Part shown: one piece after another, positions 1-9,575 of the stretch
How the letters are laid out: every line of letters begins with the position of its first letter
How positions within the stretch are numbered: position 1 is the stretch's first letter
Source of the DNA: Chromatiales bacterium
GTDB lineage: Bacteria; Pseudomonadota; Gammaproteobacteria; UBA6429; Thiohalophilaceae
Assembly: GCA_027032075.1 (NCBI GenBank)
Contig: JALVOC010000226.1
Span: 1 to 64,000, forward strand
DNA: 64,000 nucleotides
Reading direction: 5' to 3'
Program-made: the position numbers and the translations under genes
Notes under the pieces: generated by a model
The model's database searches: none
Seen by the model: the letters and a program-made list of their open reading frames with translations, nothing else
Told to the model about the DNA's origin: nothing

Positions 1-202
1 AAAAACCGCAGGAAACCGTAGGTTGGGCAAAGGAGCAATCGCGACGTGCCCAACAATACCGTTTTACCCGACACGCAAGCATAGAATAAAATCCAAAAAC
101 CGCAGGAAACCGTAGGTTGGGCAAAGGAGCAATCGCGACGTGCCCAACAATACAACGTAAAATCCAAACATTGTCGGGCACGCTGCGCTTTGCCCAAACT
201 AC
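1..202. repeat. Cluster of three REP-like GGTTGGGC repeat units
   Basis: Two identical 59-base direct repeats lie at 1-59 and 95-153, separated by unrelated sequence. Each holds a short dyad (TTGGGC ... GCCCAA) around a GC-rich centre. A third, diverged unit lies inverted at 172-202, where TCGGGC ... GCCCAA encloses a related centre. The units end just before the pepN stop codon at 210, so the cluster sits in the 3' flank of pepN and may continue to the left of the window. The pattern resembles the REP-type palindromes common between genes in gammaproteobacteria. No transposase is visible here. Confidence 0.8.
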
Positions 203-209
203 AGCTTTA

Positions 210-2882
210 TCAGCCCTTTAAGCTTTTCGAGGCGATCTCAAACACGTCCTTTGATAAACCCTGCTTCGCCACGATATGTTCCAGTTGCTCTTTCATTAAC
301 ATTTTGCGGCCTTCGTCATAGCGCCGCCAGCGGCTGAAGCTTTGCACCAGGCGTGCCGCAATCTGGGGATTGAGCGCATCCAGGGCAAGCACCTGCTCGC
401 CGAGAAAACGGTAGCCGCTTCCATCGGCAGCATGAAAGCGCACCGGATTACCGGCACAAAAACGGCCGATGAGGCATCGTACCTTGTTTGGATTATGCAG
501 ACTGAAGGCGGGATGACGCAGCAATGCTTTCACCCGTGCCAGCGTATCCGGCAGACTCGAACCCGCCTGCAGGGCAAACCATTTTTCCACCACCTGGTTA
601 TCGTGTTGCCATAGCTGATAAAAATCCTCCAGCGCCTCGGCACGCTCCGGAATGTCCAAATCACTCAGACAGGAAAGTGCCGCCATCACATCGGTCATAT
701 TGTCTCCCTGTTTATATTGCGCAACACACAGGGCATACATCGTCTCGTCAGCCAGCGTTACCAGATATGTCAGGACCGCATTTTTCAAACTGCGGCGCGC
801 CATATCCTCCGCGCAGAAGCGATAGGCCGCATCCGTTTGCATGGCCTCATAGGTGGCGAGCAGGTCATCACGCAATTGCTCTGCCAGGGTCCGGCGTAAA
901 TGCTCGCGGGCGAAATGAATCGCATCGGGATCAACCACCTCCATCTGATCCGCAATGTAACTTTCCGAAGGCAACCCCAGTATGCGGGCACGCAGCGCCG
1001 CATCGAGCGAGCTATCACGCAAAGTCTGCCGGAACGCCTCAATCACCATCGGCTCCACTGCCAGAGGCTTCCCTGCCTGATGTGCCTCAATCAGCTGCTG
1101 TAACGTATTCAAGGCAAGTTGTTGTCCTGCGTCCCAGCGATTGAATTCATCCGTATCATTGGCCAGCAAAAATGCCAGTTGTGCATTGTCAAAATCAAAC
1201 CTGATTTTTACCGGTGCAGAAAATCCGCGCCCGAGTGAAGGCAGCGGCCTGGCGGGAACATTGACAAAGGTAAAAGTCTGCTGCTCTTCTGTGAGTGATA
1301 ACATGCGGGTCGTTTTCGCCGCTGCGTCTTCTTCGCCCTTGAGTTGCAATGGTAAATCCCGGCCGTGGGCGTCCAGCAGGCCGACAGCGAGAGGAATATG
1401 AAACGGCAGCTTCTCCGCCTGGTCTGGCGTGGGAGGACAATATTGACTGATGGTCAGGGTGTATTGCTGTTGTGCGGCATCGTAATCATCCGTTACCGTG
1501 AGTTCTGGCGTACCGGCCTGATAGTACCAGCGCTTGAAGCGGGTTAAATCGATACCATTGGCATCTTCCATCGCCCTGACAAAATCATCAGTGGTCACCG
1601 CCTGGCCATCATGGCGTGCAAAATAGAGATCGGTGCCTTTGCGAAAACCCTTGCTGCCCACGAGATTACGGATCATACGCACCACTTCCGCGCCCTTGTT
1701 GTATACCGTTACCGTATAAAAGTTGCTGATTTCCATGTAGCGATCCGGCCGTACCGGATGCGCCATCGGTCCGGCATCCTGGGCAAACTGATGGGTGCGC
1801 AACAGATTGACATCATCGATGCGTTTTACCGCACGCGAGTTGAGGTCCGCCGAAAACTCCTGATCGCGGAATACGGTAAAGCCCTCCTTGAGGCTGAGTT
1901 GGAACCAGTCACGACAGGTTACGCGGTTTCCGGACCAGTTGTGAAAATATTCATGGCCGATGATGCCCTGTATATTGTAATAATCACCATCCGTTGCGGT
2001 TTCCGGGCTGGCGAGCACACAGGAGGCGTTGAATATATTCAAACCTTTATTCTCCATTGCCCCCATGTTGAAGTCGTTTACCGCAACGATCATGTATATA
2101 TCGAGATCATATTCGCGCCCGTAGGCTTCTTCATCCCAGCGCATCGCCTGTTTGAGTGAAGCCATGGCGTGATCGCACTTGCCGATATTTTCCGGTTCGA
2201 CATACAAGCGCAGTGTGACCTGCCGGCCACTCATGGTGGTAAATACATCCTGCTGGTATTGCAACTGGCCGGCAACCAGCGCAAACAGATAGCTGGGTTT
2301 GAGACTCGGATCCTCCCAGCGAGCCCAATGTCTGCCGTTCTCCTCCTCCCCCTGCGCAAGCAGATTACCGTTTGCCAGCAACACCGGAAATTTCTGTTTG
2401 TCAGCATGCAGCGTCACCGTATATCTGGCCATCACATCCGGCCGATCGGGGAAATAGGTGATGCGGCGAAAACCTTCCGCCTCACACTGGGTGCACAACA
2501 TCCCGCTGGATAAATACAGTCCTTCCAACGCGGTGTTTTCCTTTGGGTTGATGCGGGTCACCACCTCCAGCTCAAACCTGTCCGGAACATCGGGAATGAT
2601 CAACTTGTCATCCTCCTGGCGGTATGCCTGCCCTGCAAGCGGTTCACCATCCAGCCGCAGGCCGATCAGTTGCAAGCGGGTACCATCCAGTTGCAGTGGT
2701 GCATTGCTGTCGGTCTCAAGCGGATTACGATACAGCAGCAACTGCGCCCGTACTTCGGTATCCGTTTCATCGAGGTCAAACTCCAACGCCACCTTCTCCA
2801 CCAGAAATGCCGGAGGTGTGTAATCTTTCAGATAAATGGTTGGCGGGGTTGACTCGGGTTGTTGCCTGGCAAGTTCTGCCAT
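210..2882 (-). CDS. pepN: Aminopeptidase N (M1 family)
   Basis: Zinc metallo-aminopeptidase that removes N-terminal residues from peptides in the cytoplasm. The product (about 890 residues, close to the 870 of the E. coli enzyme) carries the exopeptidase motif GAMEN and, downstream, the zinc site HEYFH with a second glutamate in the following helix (LKEG), followed by the long helical C-terminal domain. The ATG at 2882 is chosen because AGAGG stands 6-7 bases before it and the protein then starts at the expected distance from the first beta domain; an upstream in-frame start at 2924 would add 14 residues with no support. It is last in a run of minus-strand genes, 80 bases after dinB. Confidence 0.97.
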   Translation of the reverse strand: MAELARQQPESTPPTIYLKDYTPPAFLVEKVALEFDLDETDTEVRAQLLLYRNPLETDSNAPLQLDGTRLQLIGLRLDGEPLAGQAYRQEDDKLIIPDVPDRFELEVVTRINPKENTALEGLYLSSGMLCTQCEAEGFRRITYFPDRPDVMARYTVTLHADKQKFPVLLANGNLLAQGEEENGRHWARWEDPSLKPSYLFALVAGQLQYQQDVFTTMSGRQVTLRLYVEPENIGKCDHAMASLKQAMRWDEEAYGREYDLDIYMIVAVNDFNMGAMENKGLNIFNASCVLASPETATDGDYYNIQGIIGHEYFHNWSGNRVTCRDWFQLSLKEGFTVFRDQEFSADLNSRAVKRIDDVNLLRTHQFAQDAGPMAHPVRPDRYMEISNFYTVTVYNKGAEVVRMIRNLVGSKGFRKGTDLYFARHDGQAVTTDDFVRAMEDANGIDLTRFKRWYYQAGTPELTVTDDYDAAQQQYTLTISQYCPPTPDQAEKLPFHIPLAVGLLDAHGRDLPLQLKGEEDAAAKTTRMLSLTEEQQTFTFVNVPARPLPSLGRGFSAPVKIRFDFDNAQLAFLLANDTDEFNRWDAGQQLALNTLQQLIEAHQAGKPLAVEPMVIEAFRQTLRDSSLDAALRARILGLPSESYIADQMEVVDPDAIHFAREHLRRTLAEQLRDDLLATYEAMQTDAAYRFCAEDMARRSLKNAVLTYLVTLADETMYALCVAQYKQGDNMTDVMAALSCLSDLDIPERAEALEDFYQLWQHDNQVVEKWFALQAGSSLPDTLARVKALLRHPAFSLHNPNKVRCLIGRFCAGNPVRFHAADGSGYRFLGEQVLALDALNPQIAARLVQSFSRWRRYDEGRKMLMKEQLEHIVAKQGLSKDVFEIASKSLKG

Positions 2883-2962
2883 ATTGATTACCTCTGGTGA
2901 ATGTCTGTTTTTTATTGCCTGCAACGTTATTAAATACCCGTTGCCCTGGCTGGCCCTGTGTT

Positions 2963-4153
2963 TTATGAGGGGGAATGTTTGCAGCCGGTACCACGTTTGA
3001 TCCCGGCCGGCCCGAAGCGGGATTGTATCTGATCCGCCAGCTGATCGATGACCTGTTGTTTTGCGGTGTTATTCCCGGCAAAGAGATCCTGTTGTAATCC
3101 TCCCGCCTCGGGTGAGGCCACCAAGCCACTCACCCCTACCCCCAGCAGGCGGATGGCTTTGTTCTGCTTGCGCAACGCCTCCTGCAACAAGGTTGCGGCC
3201 ACTTCCCAGATCACCCTGGTGGTCTGGGTCGCCACGGCCAGTGTATGCGAACGGCTGATGGTGTGGAAGTCCTCAAAACGAAGCTTCAACTGCACCGTAC
3301 GGCCATAACGCTGATGCGCCCGAAGCCGGCGTGCCACCTGTTCGGTCAAATCCATCAACCAGGCCCGCAGGATTTCGGTATCGGAGATGTCCACCGCAAA
3401 GGTGGTTTCGTTGGAAATGGATTTCGCTTCACTGTCGGTGATCACCGGACGGGTGTCGATCCCCCGGGCCAACTCCCACAAGCGTTCGCCGAACTTGCCA
3501 AAGCGATCCTGCAACAAGGCCCTGGGTTGCTGGCGCAGTTGCGCAATGGTGCGGATCCCAAGCCGCTGCAGCTCGGCATTGGTGGCTTTTCCCACTCCCC
3601 AGACGCGGCTCGCCGGCAAGGGATCGAGAAAAGCCTGCACCTCGTCGGCCCTCACCTCGACAAAGCCGTCGGGCTTGTCGATATCCGATGCGATTTTCGC
3701 CACGAATTTGTTTGGTGCCACCCCCACCGAGGCGACCAGGGAGAGTTCATCGGCGATCTCCTGTTTGATGCGCCGGGCAATCCTGCCTGCCGGACCAAAC
3801 AGACGGACACTGTCTGTCACATCGAGAAAGGCCTCGTCCAGCGAGAGGGGTTCAATCTGGGGCGTATAGCGTTTGAAAACAGCGTGGATCTGACGCGATA
3901 CCCGCAGATACAACTCCATACGCACCGGCAAACGTACCGCCTGCGGACAAAGGCGCATGGCGCGCGCCATTGGCATGGCACTGTGGACACCAAAACGGCG
4001 TGCCTCATAACTGGCGGCAGAGACCACCCCCCGCTGCCGCGGCGAGCCCCCCACAATCACCGGGCGTCCCCGCAGGCCGGGCTGTTCACGCACCTCCACC
4101 GAGGCATAGTAGGCGTCCATATCGACATGGAGAATAGAGCGCGTCCTGGGCAT
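2963..4153 (-). CDS. dinB: DNA polymerase IV (Y family)
   Basis: Error-prone translesion polymerase. The N-terminus reads HVDMDAYYASVE, giving catalytic Asp11 and a Tyr16 at the place of the steric gate; SLDEAFLDV supplies Asp106 and Glu107. The thumb and little-finger regions follow. At 396 residues it is longer than E. coli Pol IV (351), the extra length lying at the C-terminus, where the usual beta-clamp peptide is not obvious. No LexA box was recognised upstream, so SOS control is not shown by the sequence. It lies between the small lytic transglycosylase and pepN, all on the minus strand. Confidence 0.96.
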   Translation of the reverse strand: MPRTRSILHVDMDAYYASVEVREQPGLRGRPVIVGGSPRQRGVVSAASYEARRFGVHSAMPMARAMRLCPQAVRLPVRMELYLRVSRQIHAVFKRYTPQIEPLSLDEAFLDVTDSVRLFGPAGRIARRIKQEIADELSLVASVGVAPNKFVAKIASDIDKPDGFVEVRADEVQAFLDPLPASRVWGVGKATNAELQRLGIRTIAQLRQQPRALLQDRFGKFGERLWELARGIDTRPVITDSEAKSISNETTFAVDISDTEILRAWLMDLTEQVARRLRAHQRYGRTVQLKLRFEDFHTISRSHTLAVATQTTRVIWEVAATLLQEALRKQNKAIRLLGVGVSGLVASPEAGGLQQDLFAGNNTAKQQVIDQLADQIQSRFGPAGIKRGTGCKHSPS

Positions 4154-4200
4154 AGCCTATTGTATGCCGCGCAGGGAAGAAATGGGTAACAAAACGGGCG

Positions 4201-4830
4201 TCAGGGCCAGGCGCTGTAGATTTGGTGAAAACGCAGCACTTTTTTCACGTAATTGCGGGTTTCCCGATAGGGAGGAACGCCGTTGTAATGTTCCACCGCC
4301 TCCTCCCCCGCATTGTAGGCAGCGATCGCCAGCTTCAGTTTGTTGCGGTAGCGCTTGAGGAGATATTTCAGGTGCCGCACACCTGCATCCACATTCTGCC
4401 GGGGGCTGTAAAGATCGGTCACGCCGTAGAGCCGGGCGGTTTGTGGCATCAATTGCATCAGTCCCGAGGCGCCCTTGTGCGAAGTGGCATTGGGATTGAA
4501 GTAGGACTCGGTGCGGATCACCGCCTTGACGAGCGCAGCATCCACCTTGTGCCGCTCGGCGGCCTGCTGAATGATGGGCTCAAAGCGAAGATAGTTGACG
4601 GTGGGGCTGGCCTGATAGCCCTTGGCCACGACGCGGCCGAGATTTTTCATTTTGCGGCTGCGTTGAATGAGCTTGTACTTGGCTGCATGTTTCGGCCGGT
4701 CCGTCACCAGGCGGCTGCCGTCAGGCAACTGGTAGACATAGTAGCCGGCATGCGCAGACTGGAGTCCCAGGCCCGGGACCAGCAGAAGCGACAGCCAAAA
4801 ACACAGACTCAGTTTGCGTGTATTCTTCAT
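4201..4830 (-). CDS. Small periplasmic lytic transglycosylase (DUF4124 + SLT)
   Basis: A 209-residue exported murein-cleaving enzyme. A signal peptide (about residues 1-28, ending SAHA) is followed by a DUF4124-like segment (YYVYQLPDGSRLVTDRP, about 30-46), then a goose-type SLT domain with catalytic Glu108 in the motif TESYFNPNA, the GLMQLMP signature and AYNAG. It should cut the N-acetylmuramyl glycosidic bond to give 1,6-anhydro ends. It is one of three lytic transglycosylases in this window. A 57-base gap separates it from the methyltransferase gene upstream, and dinB follows on the same strand. Confidence 0.92.
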   Translation of the reverse strand: MKNTRKLSLCFWLSLLLVPGLGLQSAHAGYYVYQLPDGSRLVTDRPKHAAKYKLIQRSRKMKNLGRVVAKGYQASPTVNYLRFEPIIQQAAERHKVDAALVKAVIRTESYFNPNATSHKGASGLMQLMPQTARLYGVTDLYSPRQNVDAGVRHLKYLLKRYRNKLKLAIAAYNAGEEAVEHYNGVPPYRETRNYVKKVLRFHQIYSAWP

Positions 4831-4887
4831 TTTTCTTGCACCCTCTACCTGTGTTATCGGCAGAAAAGAGTGTGAATTGAGTCACAA

Positions 4888-5538
4888 TTATGCCCCAATT
4901 CGCCAAACGGATTCCACGAGAGAGGTGAGACCACGTGCCTTGAATCGCTCGTTGGACTCCAGGACGTCAGATGCCGCCAGCCGGATGAGGCTGGAGTGGT
5001 CCTCGTAGAGCGCCTGCACCTCCTCGCTACTGACGGAAAACGGCGGGCCTTTCATCTGTTCCTGGGGATATTCGAGGGTGATCAACAAACGGGGGGCAGT
5101 GGGACAAAGCGCATTCAGATGCTCCACATAATCAGCACGCATCTCCTGCGGCAGGGCGATGAGCGAGGCACGATCATATACACCGGCAACTTCACCGAGC
5201 TGGGAAGGTTTGAGTTCGAAGAAATCACCGCAGATCAGGGTGATCTGCTCCACCGACCAAAGCTCGAAAGCACCGCTTTGCTCGACCGTTGGCGACAAGC
5301 GATTCTCTTCGAAAAAGGCCTGTACCGCCAGCGGGCTGATCTCCACCCCGATGACATCGTAACCCTGTTCCGCCAGCCACAACATGTCCAGGCTTTTGCC
5401 ACACAAGGGGACAAACACCCGACTGCCCGCGTGCAGTTCCAATGTCGGCCAATACTCCACCAGATACGGATTCACCTGACCCAGATGAAAACCGATGTTG
5501 TTGTTCTCCCAGCGCTGGTGCCAAAAATCCGCATCCAT
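4888..5538 (-). CDS. tpm: Thiopurine S-methyltransferase family protein
   Basis: SAM-dependent methyltransferase of the bacterial TPMT family, linked in other bacteria to thiopurine, selenium and tellurium methylation. The protein begins MDADFWHQRWENNNIGFH, the family's signature start, and has the SAM-binding stretch VFVPLCGKSLDMLWLA and GVYDRASLIALP. Two adjacent ATG codons (5541 and 5538) are possible; the second lies better spaced behind GGGAC. About 216 residues, normal for the family. It is divergent from the MBL hydrolase gene, with about 95 bases between the starts. The natural substrate in this organism is unknown. Confidence 0.92.
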   Translation of the reverse strand: MDADFWHQRWENNNIGFHLGQVNPYLVEYWPTLELHAGSRVFVPLCGKSLDMLWLAEQGYDVIGVEISPLAVQAFFEENRLSPTVEQSGAFELWSVEQITLICGDFFELKPSQLGEVAGVYDRASLIALPQEMRADYVEHLNALCPTAPRLLITLEYPQEQMKGPPFSVSSEEVQALYEDHSSLIRLAASDVLESNERFKARGLTSLVESVWRIGA

Positions 5539-5633
5539 CATTCTGTCCCGCAAATCATGTATTATCTCTATTCTGCCGCAAACCCGATCACTTATGCTAT
5601 AAAAACATCGCAAAGAAACAACGGAGTTTCCGC

Positions 5634-6353
5634 ATGAGCCTGCTTGCCGATACTGACAGCTATAGCATCGACGCCCTTGAGCTGGGGCCGATGGAAAATT
5701 TTGTTTATCTCATCGTGGACAAAAAAACACACCGCGCGGCGGTTGTGGATCCGGCCTGGGATGTCAATGCAGTCCTCCAACTGGCAAAACAAAAAGGCGC
5801 CAGCATCACCGATATCCTGCTCACCCACAGCCATCACGATCACATCAGCGGGGTCGATCAAATCCTCGAGGCATGCGATGCCCGCCTCCACCTGCTCGAG
5901 GCGGAAGCCCGCTTCTCCGGCCTTTTTCAGGACTCGGCCACATTGCATCATGACGGGGATATCATCCATCTGGGTGAGAGTGAAATCAAAGTGCTCCACA
6001 CCCCCGGACATACCCCTGGCTCCGCCTGCTATCACCTTGGTGATCACCTGATCACCGGCGACACCCTGTTTGTCTGGGGTTGTGGCCGTTGTGATCTGGG
6101 TGGTGGCAATCCTGAAGACATGTATGAGTCGCTGCGTCGACTCAGCACTTTGCCTGATTCCACCCTCACCCTGCCCGGCCACAATTATTCGGATCAGGCA
6201 ACGGCAACGATCGCACAACAGCGGGAGGGCAACCCCTTCCTGCATTTCGACGACAAGGCGGAGTTTGTTGAATACCGTCTGCACATCCACGACCGCGTGC
6301 GGCAGGGTCCCTATCATGCCGAGCCCAGAAAGCCTGTTAGCGGCGACGTCTGA
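5634..6353 (+). CDS. MBL-fold hydrolase, hydroxyacylglutathione hydrolase-like
   Basis: Metallo-beta-lactamase-fold hydrolase of 239 residues, related to glyoxalase II (GloB). It shows the metal motif HSHHDH (His65, His67, Asp69, His70), then His126 in TPGHTPG, Asp143 in TGDTLF and His183 in PGHNYS. Substrate could be S-lactoylglutathione or another glutathione thioester; the cysteine pair in GCGRCDL is typical of a GloB-like subgroup, not of ETHE1. The ATG at 5634 has ACGGAG 7 bases before it; longer in-frame reading upstream would run into the divergent tpm gene. A glyoxalase I gene lies far away at 27.3 kb. Confidence 0.88.
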   Translation: MSLLADTDSYSIDALELGPMENFVYLIVDKKTHRAAVVDPAWDVNAVLQLAKQKGASITDILLTHSHHDHISGVDQILEACDARLHLLEAEARFSGLFQDSATLHHDGDIIHLGESEIKVLHTPGHTPGSACYHLGDHLITGDTLFVWGCGRCDLGGGNPEDMYESLRRLSTLPDSTLTLPGHNYSDQATATIAQQREGNPFLHFDDKAEFVEYRLHIHDRVRQGPYHAEPRKPVSGDV

Positions 6354-6375
6354 ACCCGTGCAGAATGCCGTTCTC

Positions 6376-6825
6376 TCAGCCGAAGAATTTCTTCAACGTC
6401 TTGCTTAACCAGCCGCCAGCGTCATCCTTCTTGAGGGTCTTTTGGACATAAGGGGCATAATCCCTATCATCACGCTTGATGTGATTGGTCAGCCAGATAC
6501 GTAAATCCGACAACAGCCTTTGGCCGACATTCTCCCCTTTCTCGAATTTTTCCCGGTAACCACTTACCCTCGCGGCGAAACTGTCATGAACATGTTTGTG
6601 CGCGTCGTAATAGGGGTAATCCCCTTTTTCCATCAGGCTTTCCTCAAAGGAAAAATGTGTCAGGGTATAGTCCACCATTTCATCCAGCACATGCTTGATG
6701 CCGCTCTGGTCCTTTTCCCTCACCGCTGTTTCCAGTAAATTGATGTAATCGAAAATACGTTTGTGCTGATTATCGATAACATCCACTCCCACACTGAACG
6801 ATGGATCCCATTTCATAAAAGACAT
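6376..6825 (-). CDS. Bacteriohemerythrin
   Basis: A single-domain, 149-residue oxygen-binding diiron protein. The expected ligands are present: His21 (DNQHKRIF), His57 and Glu61 (THFSFEE), His76 and His80 (AHKHVH), His115 and Asp120 (HIKRDD). Such proteins store or sense oxygen in microaerophilic and sulfur-oxidising bacteria. The ATG at 6825 is preceded by GGAGGT five bases upstream, so the longer reading frame is not used. It is convergent with the MBL hydrolase, the two stops being about 20 bases apart. A copy of the dispersed 100-base repeat lies just upstream, possibly within its promoter region. Confidence 0.95.
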   Translation of the reverse strand: MSFMKWDPSFSVGVDVIDNQHKRIFDYINLLETAVREKDQSGIKHVLDEMVDYTLTHFSFEESLMEKGDYPYYDAHKHVHDSFAARVSGYREKFEKGENVGQRLLSDLRIWLTNHIKRDDRDYAPYVQKTLKKDDAGGWLSKTLKKFFG

Positions 6826-6861
6826 TACCGACCTCCAGGATTGAAAACACCGAGACAATGG

Positions 6862-6958
6862 CTAAACAGGTGTTCCGAATACCAGATCATTCAACATTAT
6901 TGGCAGATGCTGGTTTCGCATCAGGTACAGTAGAGTAGGATTCGGCACACATATTTAG
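6862..6958 (-). repeat. Dispersed ~100-bp inverted-repeat element, copy A
   Basis: This 97-base stretch starts CTAAACAGGTGTTCCGAATA and ends with the inverted partner ATATTTAG. Read on the minus strand it matches the copy at 14628-14729 along most of its length, including the central CTGCCAATAATGTT block. It lies between the bacteriohemerythrin start and a terminator. It looks like a small non-autonomous mobile element or a REP-like hairpin. No target duplication is evident. Confidence 0.75.
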
Positions 6959-7106
6959 CTGTACTACCTTGAATATAATCAAGCTGCTGGCGGGCCTCTA
7001 TTCTCTGCAGATGAAATTGCTGCAATTTAACGAAGATTTTACAAATGCCACAGTGTCTGACCTCGTGTTATGACATATCTGACTTTAAAAACAGCTTTTC
7101 ATAAAA

Positions 7107-7132
7107 AAACCCGTGTTACTCAACACGGGTTT
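7107..7132 (-). terminator. Rho-independent terminator after the methyltransferase gene
   Basis: Arms of 11 bases (AAACCCGTGTT / AACACGGGTTT) with loop ACTC, followed on the minus strand by a run of seven T. It lies about 160 bases beyond the stop at 7290 and within a 464-base gene-free gap that otherwise contains only the repeat at 6862-6958. Confidence 0.8.
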
Positions 7133-7289
7133 ATCGTCAGATTTGTCAGTCTTCGTCAAATATGGGTTATCGCAGCGGCAGCACTTATTTTTGCTTTAAA
7201 CAACCGTGCGGAAAAACACCCGGTTTATTATTTGGCAGCGCCGTGGTTTTACACACACGCGGGCAGGGAAGAATCAGGATAAAATTTTT

Positions 7290-8129
7290 CTATACTTCTG
7301 CCACGATATAGACCATCCAGGATTCCTGGTTTTCCACTTCTTCCGTTTCATAGTATTCGCCCGTTCCTTCCAGCTCATCGCTGTCGTCATCCGAATCTTC
7401 ATAGCGTTCCCAGTAGATCCTTACCTTGCTGTAACCCGCTTCTTCCAGCAATTCCCTGATTTCCGGAATGGACCACAAACGCCAGGCATAGGTAAAGGCA
7501 TTTTCCAGACGGGAACCATCATCAAAATCAAAGTGAATAGCACAAGTCATATGGTGATCGATCGGATTAAAACTCACCTGTTCCCACACATAGGTGACCG
7601 GCTCATCTTCCAGCTCTGTCTCCTCTTCGATAACATCTTCGCATTCGGTACCACCAAACAGATCCAGCACCAGGATGCCATCCTGCTTCAGGCTCTTGCG
7701 TGCCTGTTCAAAGTAGTGACGTAATTCATCGCGCTTTTCAAACAGGCAATAACTGAAGTTAAACGCACAAACGATATCCACCTGCGGTTCGATAACCTCG
7801 CGTACATCTGCATCGATCAGCGTAACCCGATCGGCCACCCCTTTGGCCTCAAGATTGTTTTTGCGCCCCCACTCCAGGGTTTCGGTGTCGAAATCCACCC
7901 CGATCGCGGTACGTTGCGGATCGCTCAGGCACCACTCACTCGCCAGATAGGCAGTGCCGCAAAAATCTTCCTTCAGACTGAGCGCCTTGCGGCCACGCAG
8001 CTCCAGAAACTTCTCGCTCATGAATTCGACTTCCGCCTCCGGTGCCTGAACCGATTTCTGATACAGCACGTGGCGATCGGCCTGCTCGGCCATAGTCAGT
8101 TTTTTTGATTTGGCACCGGACTGGCTCAT
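7290..8129 (-). CDS. Class I SAM-dependent methyltransferase
   Basis: A 279-residue Rossmann-fold methyltransferase of unknown substrate. Motif I is diverged (LKEDFCGTAYLASEW), followed by the acidic loop GVDFDTETLEWG and the motif DADVREV; LVLDLFGGTE is the post-strand 5 region. The C-terminal third is very acidic (repeated Glu/Asp around residues 248-270), which is unusual. The start at 8129 is preceded by AGGGG eight bases upstream. It stands alone, with its own terminator, between bacteriohemerythrin and the divergent ispG. No specific target can be named. Confidence 0.85.
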   Translation of the reverse strand: MSQSGAKSKKLTMAEQADRHVLYQKSVQAPEAEVEFMSEKFLELRGRKALSLKEDFCGTAYLASEWCLSDPQRTAIGVDFDTETLEWGRKNNLEAKGVADRVTLIDADVREVIEPQVDIVCAFNFSYCLFEKRDELRHYFEQARKSLKQDGILVLDLFGGTECEDVIEEETELEDEPVTYVWEQVSFNPIDHHMTCAIHFDFDDGSRLENAFTYAWRLWSIPEIRELLEEAGYSKVRIYWERYEDSDDDSDELEGTGEYYETEEVENQESWMVYIVAEV

Positions 8130-8314
8130 AGGAAATCCCCTGTTGGTTCTCTGATTAATTTGCCTGTATACCCTGGCGGCTATTATAAGCCTATTTGGCC
8201 GTAAATAGACCTGCCTTTGCAGATAGTTTGAACAGCGGCCGGCTGACGAACAGTGGTGGCAAATATGGTAAAATCCCGCCTTCTGCTCAAATTCTTAACA
8301 GACACGTTTTTATC

Positions 8315-9535
8315 ATGCCCAATCAACCCGCAGCACGCCATGCCACCGTAGCCGTTCAGGTGGGAACGGTCAAAGTCGGTGGGGATGCACCCATCGTGGT
8401 GCAGTCGATGACCAACACCGACACTGCCGATGTCGCCGCCACCGTCAAGCAGGTGGCGGAACTGGCCCGCGCCGGTTCCGAACTGGTGCGGCTGACGGTC
8501 AACACGGCTGAAGCGGCCGCCGCCATTCCCCGTATCCGGGAACAACTGGACAAACAGGCATGCGAGGTGCCGCTCATCGGGGATTTCCATTTCAATGGCC
8601 ACAAACTCCTGAGCGATTATCCCGCATGCGCCGCGGCACTGGCCAAATACCGCATCAACCCGGGCAATGTGGGCAAGGGGAAAAAACGGGATGAGCAGTT
8701 TGCCCGTATGATCGACATCGCCTGTGAGAACAACAAACCGGTACGCATCGGCGTGAACTGGGGCAGTCTGGATCAGTCATTGCTCGTTCGCCTGATGGAC
8801 GAAAACGCCCGGCGGAAAGAACCCAGGGACACCACTGCCATCATGCATGCGGCAATGGTTGCCTCGGCACTGCAAAGCGCCAGACAGGCGGAGGAGCTCG
8901 GCCTGGGGCACGACAGGATCATTCTCTCCTGCAAAATGAGTGGCGTACAGGATCTGATCAGCGTGTATCAGGATCTGGCGGCCAAATGTGACTACCCCCT
9001 GCATCTTGGTCTGACCGAGGCCGGCATGGGATCAAAAGGGATTGTCGCTTCCACCGCGGCCCTGGCGATCCTGCTGCAACAGGGGATTGGTGACACGATT
9101 CGCATCTCCCTCACACCGGAACCCGACGGGGATCGCTGCAAGGAGGTGATTGTCGCCCAGGAGATCCTGCAATCCCTGGAACTGCGCACGTTTACGCCCA
9201 TGGTAGTGGCCTGCCCGGGCTGCGGCCGCACCTCCAGCAGTTTTTTCCAGCAACTGGCACAGGATATTCAGGATTATCTGCGGCAGATGATGCCCGAGTG
9301 GCGCAGCCGCTATCCCGGGGTGGAGAACATGACCGTCGCGGTAATGGGTTGTGTGGTCAATGGCCCCGGTGAAAGCAAACACGCCAACATCGGCATCAGT
9401 CTGCCCGGTGCCGGTGAAAAACCGGTGGCGCCGGTCTATGTGGACGGGGTGAAAACCGTCACCCTCAAGGGCGATCAGATCGCAAAGGAATTCCAGCTGA
9501 TCGTGGAAACCTATATCAACGAGAAGTATTCATAA
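8315..9535 (+). CDS. ispG: 4-hydroxy-3-methylbut-2-enyl-diphosphate synthase
   Basis: Iron-sulfur enzyme of the MEP isoprenoid pathway, converting methylerythritol cyclodiphosphate to HMBPP in the cytosol. The 406-residue protein is the short bacterial form without the plant-type insert. The 4Fe-4S ligands are Cys300 and Cys303 in CPGCGR, Cys346 in [10 protein letters not shown] and Glu353. The ATG at 8315 gives a normal N-terminus (a second TIM-barrel strand at [12 protein letters not shown]); the ribosome site there is weak. An in-frame start further up would overlap the promoter region. Its stop is about 40 bases from that of the convergent mltF. Confidence 0.97.
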   Translation: MPNQPAARHATVAVQVGTVKVGGDAPIVVQSMTNTDTADVAATVKQVAELARAGSELVRLTVNTAEAAAAIPRIREQLDKQACEVPLIGDFHFNGHKLLSDYPACAAALAKYRINPGNVGKGKKRDEQFARMIDIACENNKPVRIGVNWGSLDQSLLVRLMDENARRKEPRDTTAIMHAAMVASALQSARQAEELGLGHDRIILSCKMSGVQDLISVYQDLAAKCDYPLHLGLTEAGMGSKGIVASTAALAILLQQGIGDTIRISLTPEPDGDRCKEVIVAQEILQSLELRTFTPMVVACPGCGRTSSSFFQQLAQDIQDYLRQMMPEWRSRYPGVENMTVAVMGCVVNGPGESKHANIGISLPGAGEKPVAPVYVDGVKTVTLKGDQIAKEFQLIVETYINEKYS

Positions 9536-9575
9536 CCTGCAGACCGATCTGTGCCGAAGACCAAGGGAAAGCCCC

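Noticed and set aside
524-1144. Long plus-strand open frame antisense to pepN
   Set aside because: A shadow of the high-GC pepN codons; pepN itself is unambiguous.
7070-7282. Open frame of about 70 residues on the plus strand between bacteriohemerythrin and the methyltransferase
   Set aside because: It runs straight through a rho-independent terminator hairpin and has no ribosome site or family resemblance.
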